Source of the DNA: Clostridiales bacterium | GTDB lineage: Bacteria; Bacillota; Clostridia; Oscillospirales; UBA644 | Assembly: GCA_016281915.1 (NCBI GenBank) | Contig: JAEEJO010000032.1 | Coordinates: 32,463 to 96,462 of the forward strand | Direction of reading: 5' to 3' | Length of the DNA stretch: 64,000 nucleotides | Shown: in pieces, positions 62,472 through 64,000 of the stretch | Layout of the letters: every line of letters begins with the position of its first letter | Position numbering within the stretch: position 1 is the first letter of the stretch | Translations under genes and position numbers: made by a program | Notes under the pieces: model-generated | Told to the model about the DNA's origin: nothing | The model's database searches: none | What the model saw: the letters and a program-made list of their open reading frames with translations, nothing else

Positions 62472-64000
62472 ATGGCTGATGTAACATTAAAAATAAACGG
62501 ACTGCCCGTAACTGTTCCTGCCGGAACGACTATTCTTGACGCGGCTAACTCCGTTGGTATAAAGATACCCACACTTTGCTATCTTAAAGATATCAACGCC
62601 ATCGGCGCATGCCGTATCTGCGTTGTAGAGGTAAAGGGCGCAAGATCGCTCGTCGCTTCCTGCGTATATCCCGTTGCCCCCAACATGGAAGTTTTCACAA
62701 ACACCCCTGCGGTAAGAAAATCGAGAAAGACAACTCTCGAGCTTATTCTTTCCACTCATGATAAAAAGTGCCTTTCCTGCGTAAGAAACCAGAACTGCGA
62801 ACTTCAGACTCTCTGTAACGAATACGGCGTTGAGGACGTTGACCGTTTTGCCGGCGCAAAGCCCGAATACGAAATAGAAGACACAAACCCGTATCTTGTA
62901 AGAGACAACAACAAATGCGTTCTCTGCCGCCGCTGCGTAGCAGTGTGCAGACATAATCAGGGCGTTGGCGTTATCGGAGCAAACGAAAGAGGCTTTGCAA
63001 CAAGCATCGGCGCTGCTTTCGGTCTCGACCTTAAAGACGTTCCCTGTATCGCATGCGGTCAGTGCATAGTTCACTGCCCCGTAGGCGCTCTTCGCGAAAA
63101 AGACGACACCCAGAAGGTATGGGACGCTATCGCAGATCCCGAAAAGCACGTTGTAATCGCTCCCGCTCCTTCCGTAAGAGCAACTCTCGGCGAATGCTTC
63201 GATATGCCTATCGGAACGAACGTTGAAGGCAAAATGGTTGCCGCTATGCACAGACTCGGCTTTGACGCCGTTGTTGACGTTGACGTTGCCGCAGACTTCA
63301 CGATCATGGAAGAAGGAACGGAATTTATCAAACGTCTCGGCGGAGAAGGTCCTCTTCCCCTTATTACATCCTGCTCACCCGGATGGGTCAAATACTGCGA
63401 GCATTATTTCCCCGAATTTATCCCCAATCTTTCATCCGCAAAATCCCCGCAAGGCATGTACGGCGCTCTTATGAAGAGCTATTATGCAGAAAAAATGGGT
63501 ATAGATCCCGCGAAGATCTGCGTTGTTTCCGTAATGCCCTGCACGGCAAAGAAATTTGAGCGCACCCGTGAACAGAATCTTGTTGACGGTATGGAAGATA
63601 TCGATATTTCGATCACAACACGTGAGCTTTCACGCATGATCAAGCTTGCAGGTCTTGATTTCACAGCTCTTCCCGATGAAGAATTCGATCCTATCTTCGG
63701 CGGAGCAACAGGCGCAGGCCACATATTCGGCGCTACCGGCGGCGTTATGGAAGCTGCTCTGAGAACCGTAGTTGAAATTCTCGAAAAGAAGACTATGGAC
63801 AATATCGAGTATCACGACGTTCGCGGTATAGAAGGCATTAAAGAGGCAACATACAACGTTGCAGGCACCGAAGTTAGAGTTGCCGTAGTCAGCGGAACCG
63901 CAAATGCGGGCAAACTCCTTACAGAGATAAAAGAAGGTAAGAGAAATTACCACTTTATCGAAATAATGGCATGTCCGGGCGGATGCGTAAACGGCGGCGG
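62472..64000 (+). CDS. hndD: [FeFe]-hydrogenase catalytic subunit, 3' end cut by window
   Basis: 510 residues seen, open to the window end. N-terminal [2Fe-2S] domain (CYLKDINAIGACRICVVEV); His/Cys [4Fe-4S] (HDKKCLSCVRNQNC); two ferredoxin clusters (CVLCRRCVAVC, CIACGQCIVHCPVG). H-cluster motifs: L1 TSCSPGWVKY, L2 MPCTAKKFE and L3 start EIMACPGGCVNGGG at the very end. L1 with Ser after the first Cys is usual in the trimeric bifurcating group A3. It oxidises or produces H2 in the cytoplasm. GGAGG RBS 6 nt upstream. Last known gene of the hnd operon. Confidence 0.96.
   Translation, partial: MADVTLKINGLPVTVPAGTTILDAANSVGIKIPTLCYLKDINAIGACRICVVEVKGARSLVASCVYPVAPNMEVFTNTPAVRKSRKTTLELILSTHDKKCLSCVRNQNCELQTLCNEYGVEDVDRFAGAKPEYEIEDTNPYLVRDNNKCVLCRRCVAVCRHNQGVGVIGANERGFATSIGAAFGLDLKDVPCIACGQCIVHCPVGALREKDDTQKVWDAIADPEKHVVIAPAPSVRATLGECFDMPIGTNVEGKMVAAMHRLGFDAVVDVDVAADFTIMEEGTEFIKRLGGEGPLPLITSCSPGWVKYCEHYFPEFIPNLSSAKSPQGMYGALMKSYYAEKMGIDPAKICVVSVMPCTAKKFERTREQNLVDGMEDIDISITTRELSRMIKLAGLDFTALPDEEFDPIFGGATGAGHIFGATGGVMEAALRTVVEILEKKTMDNIEYHDVRGIEGIKEATYNVAGTEVRVAVVSGTANAGKLLTEIKEGKRNYHFIEIMACPGGCVNGG

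Overview
The window comes from a low-to-mid GC anaerobic Firmicute of the class Clostridia, probably a gut or rumen lineage near Oscillospirales (inference). The grounds are: an electron-bifurcating [FeFe]-hydrogenase operon; ECF transporter S components (RibU under an FMN riboswitch, BioY); IreB; near-consensus sigma-A promoters and intrinsic terminators; lipobox lipoproteins; and glycan-foraging genes. Chemistry is meso-DAP type (lysA, a DapF domain, alr, murA). I saw no rRNA, tRNA, CRISPR array, phage or transposase.

Layout. 1-2.7 kb (minus): ThuA-like protein, Gfo/Idh/MocA oxidoreductase, then a truncated sugar-type solute-binding lipoprotein. 2.9-7.9 kb (plus): HD phosphohydrolase, gdhA, a small lipoprotein and a microbial-type PARG with an extra N-terminal domain. 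8.0-12.5 kb (minus): a redox operon (bacterioferritin-like protein, three flavodoxin-family proteins, OhrR/MarR regulator, glutathione peroxidase), preceded by a TetR gene with two small partners. 12.68-12.85 kb: a candidate C-rich small RNA. 13.0-17.6 kb (plus): two-component system, cytoplasmic sialidase-like protein, ilvE. 17.6-19.0 kb (minus): membrane-anchored protein and dCMP deaminase.

19.2-25.3 kb (plus): unknown protein, two paralogous solute-binding lipoproteins, a GH130 phosphorylase and a radical-SAM protein. 25.3-26.2 kb (minus): ribU with FMN riboswitch. 26.3-31.6 kb (plus): prfA, a small membrane protein, an M23 peptidase, murA, walJ. 31.8-37.0 kb (minus): GH125, lysA, engB and a ribosomal-protection-like GTPase. 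37.0-42.3 kb: DUF2461 gene, ung (apparently starting at ACG), a CYTH protein, a GH106-like enzyme. 42.3-44.7 kb (minus): pcrA. 44.8-50.3 kb (plus): a leader region with an Arg-rich uORF, carA, and a carB-dapF gene fusion. 50.3-51.8 kb: a hairpin-rich intergenic block and two membrane proteins. 52.0-58.9 kb (minus): one long operon pheS-pheT-ireB-unknown-nnrD-alr-bioY. 59.2-64 kb (plus): the bifurcating hydrogenase operon, cut by the window end.

How it works together. GH130, GH125, the sialidase-like protein, the GH106-like enzyme and three orphan solute-binding lipoproteins point to intracellular use of host or plant glycans, especially N-glycan mannose. The SBP and GH130 promoters share an extended -35 element, so they may be co-regulated. 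Hydrogenase and gdhA fit amino-acid and sugar fermentation. The most unusual locus is carA/carB-dapF. CarA has lost its glutaminase nucleophile (Cys to Gly). CarB is fused in frame to a DapF domain that has lost its first catalytic Cys (to Phe). The leader carries a well-initiated, Arg-rich small ORF. Other items worth attention are the ACG start of ung, the C-rich small RNA candidate, and the PARG fused to an uncharacterised domain.
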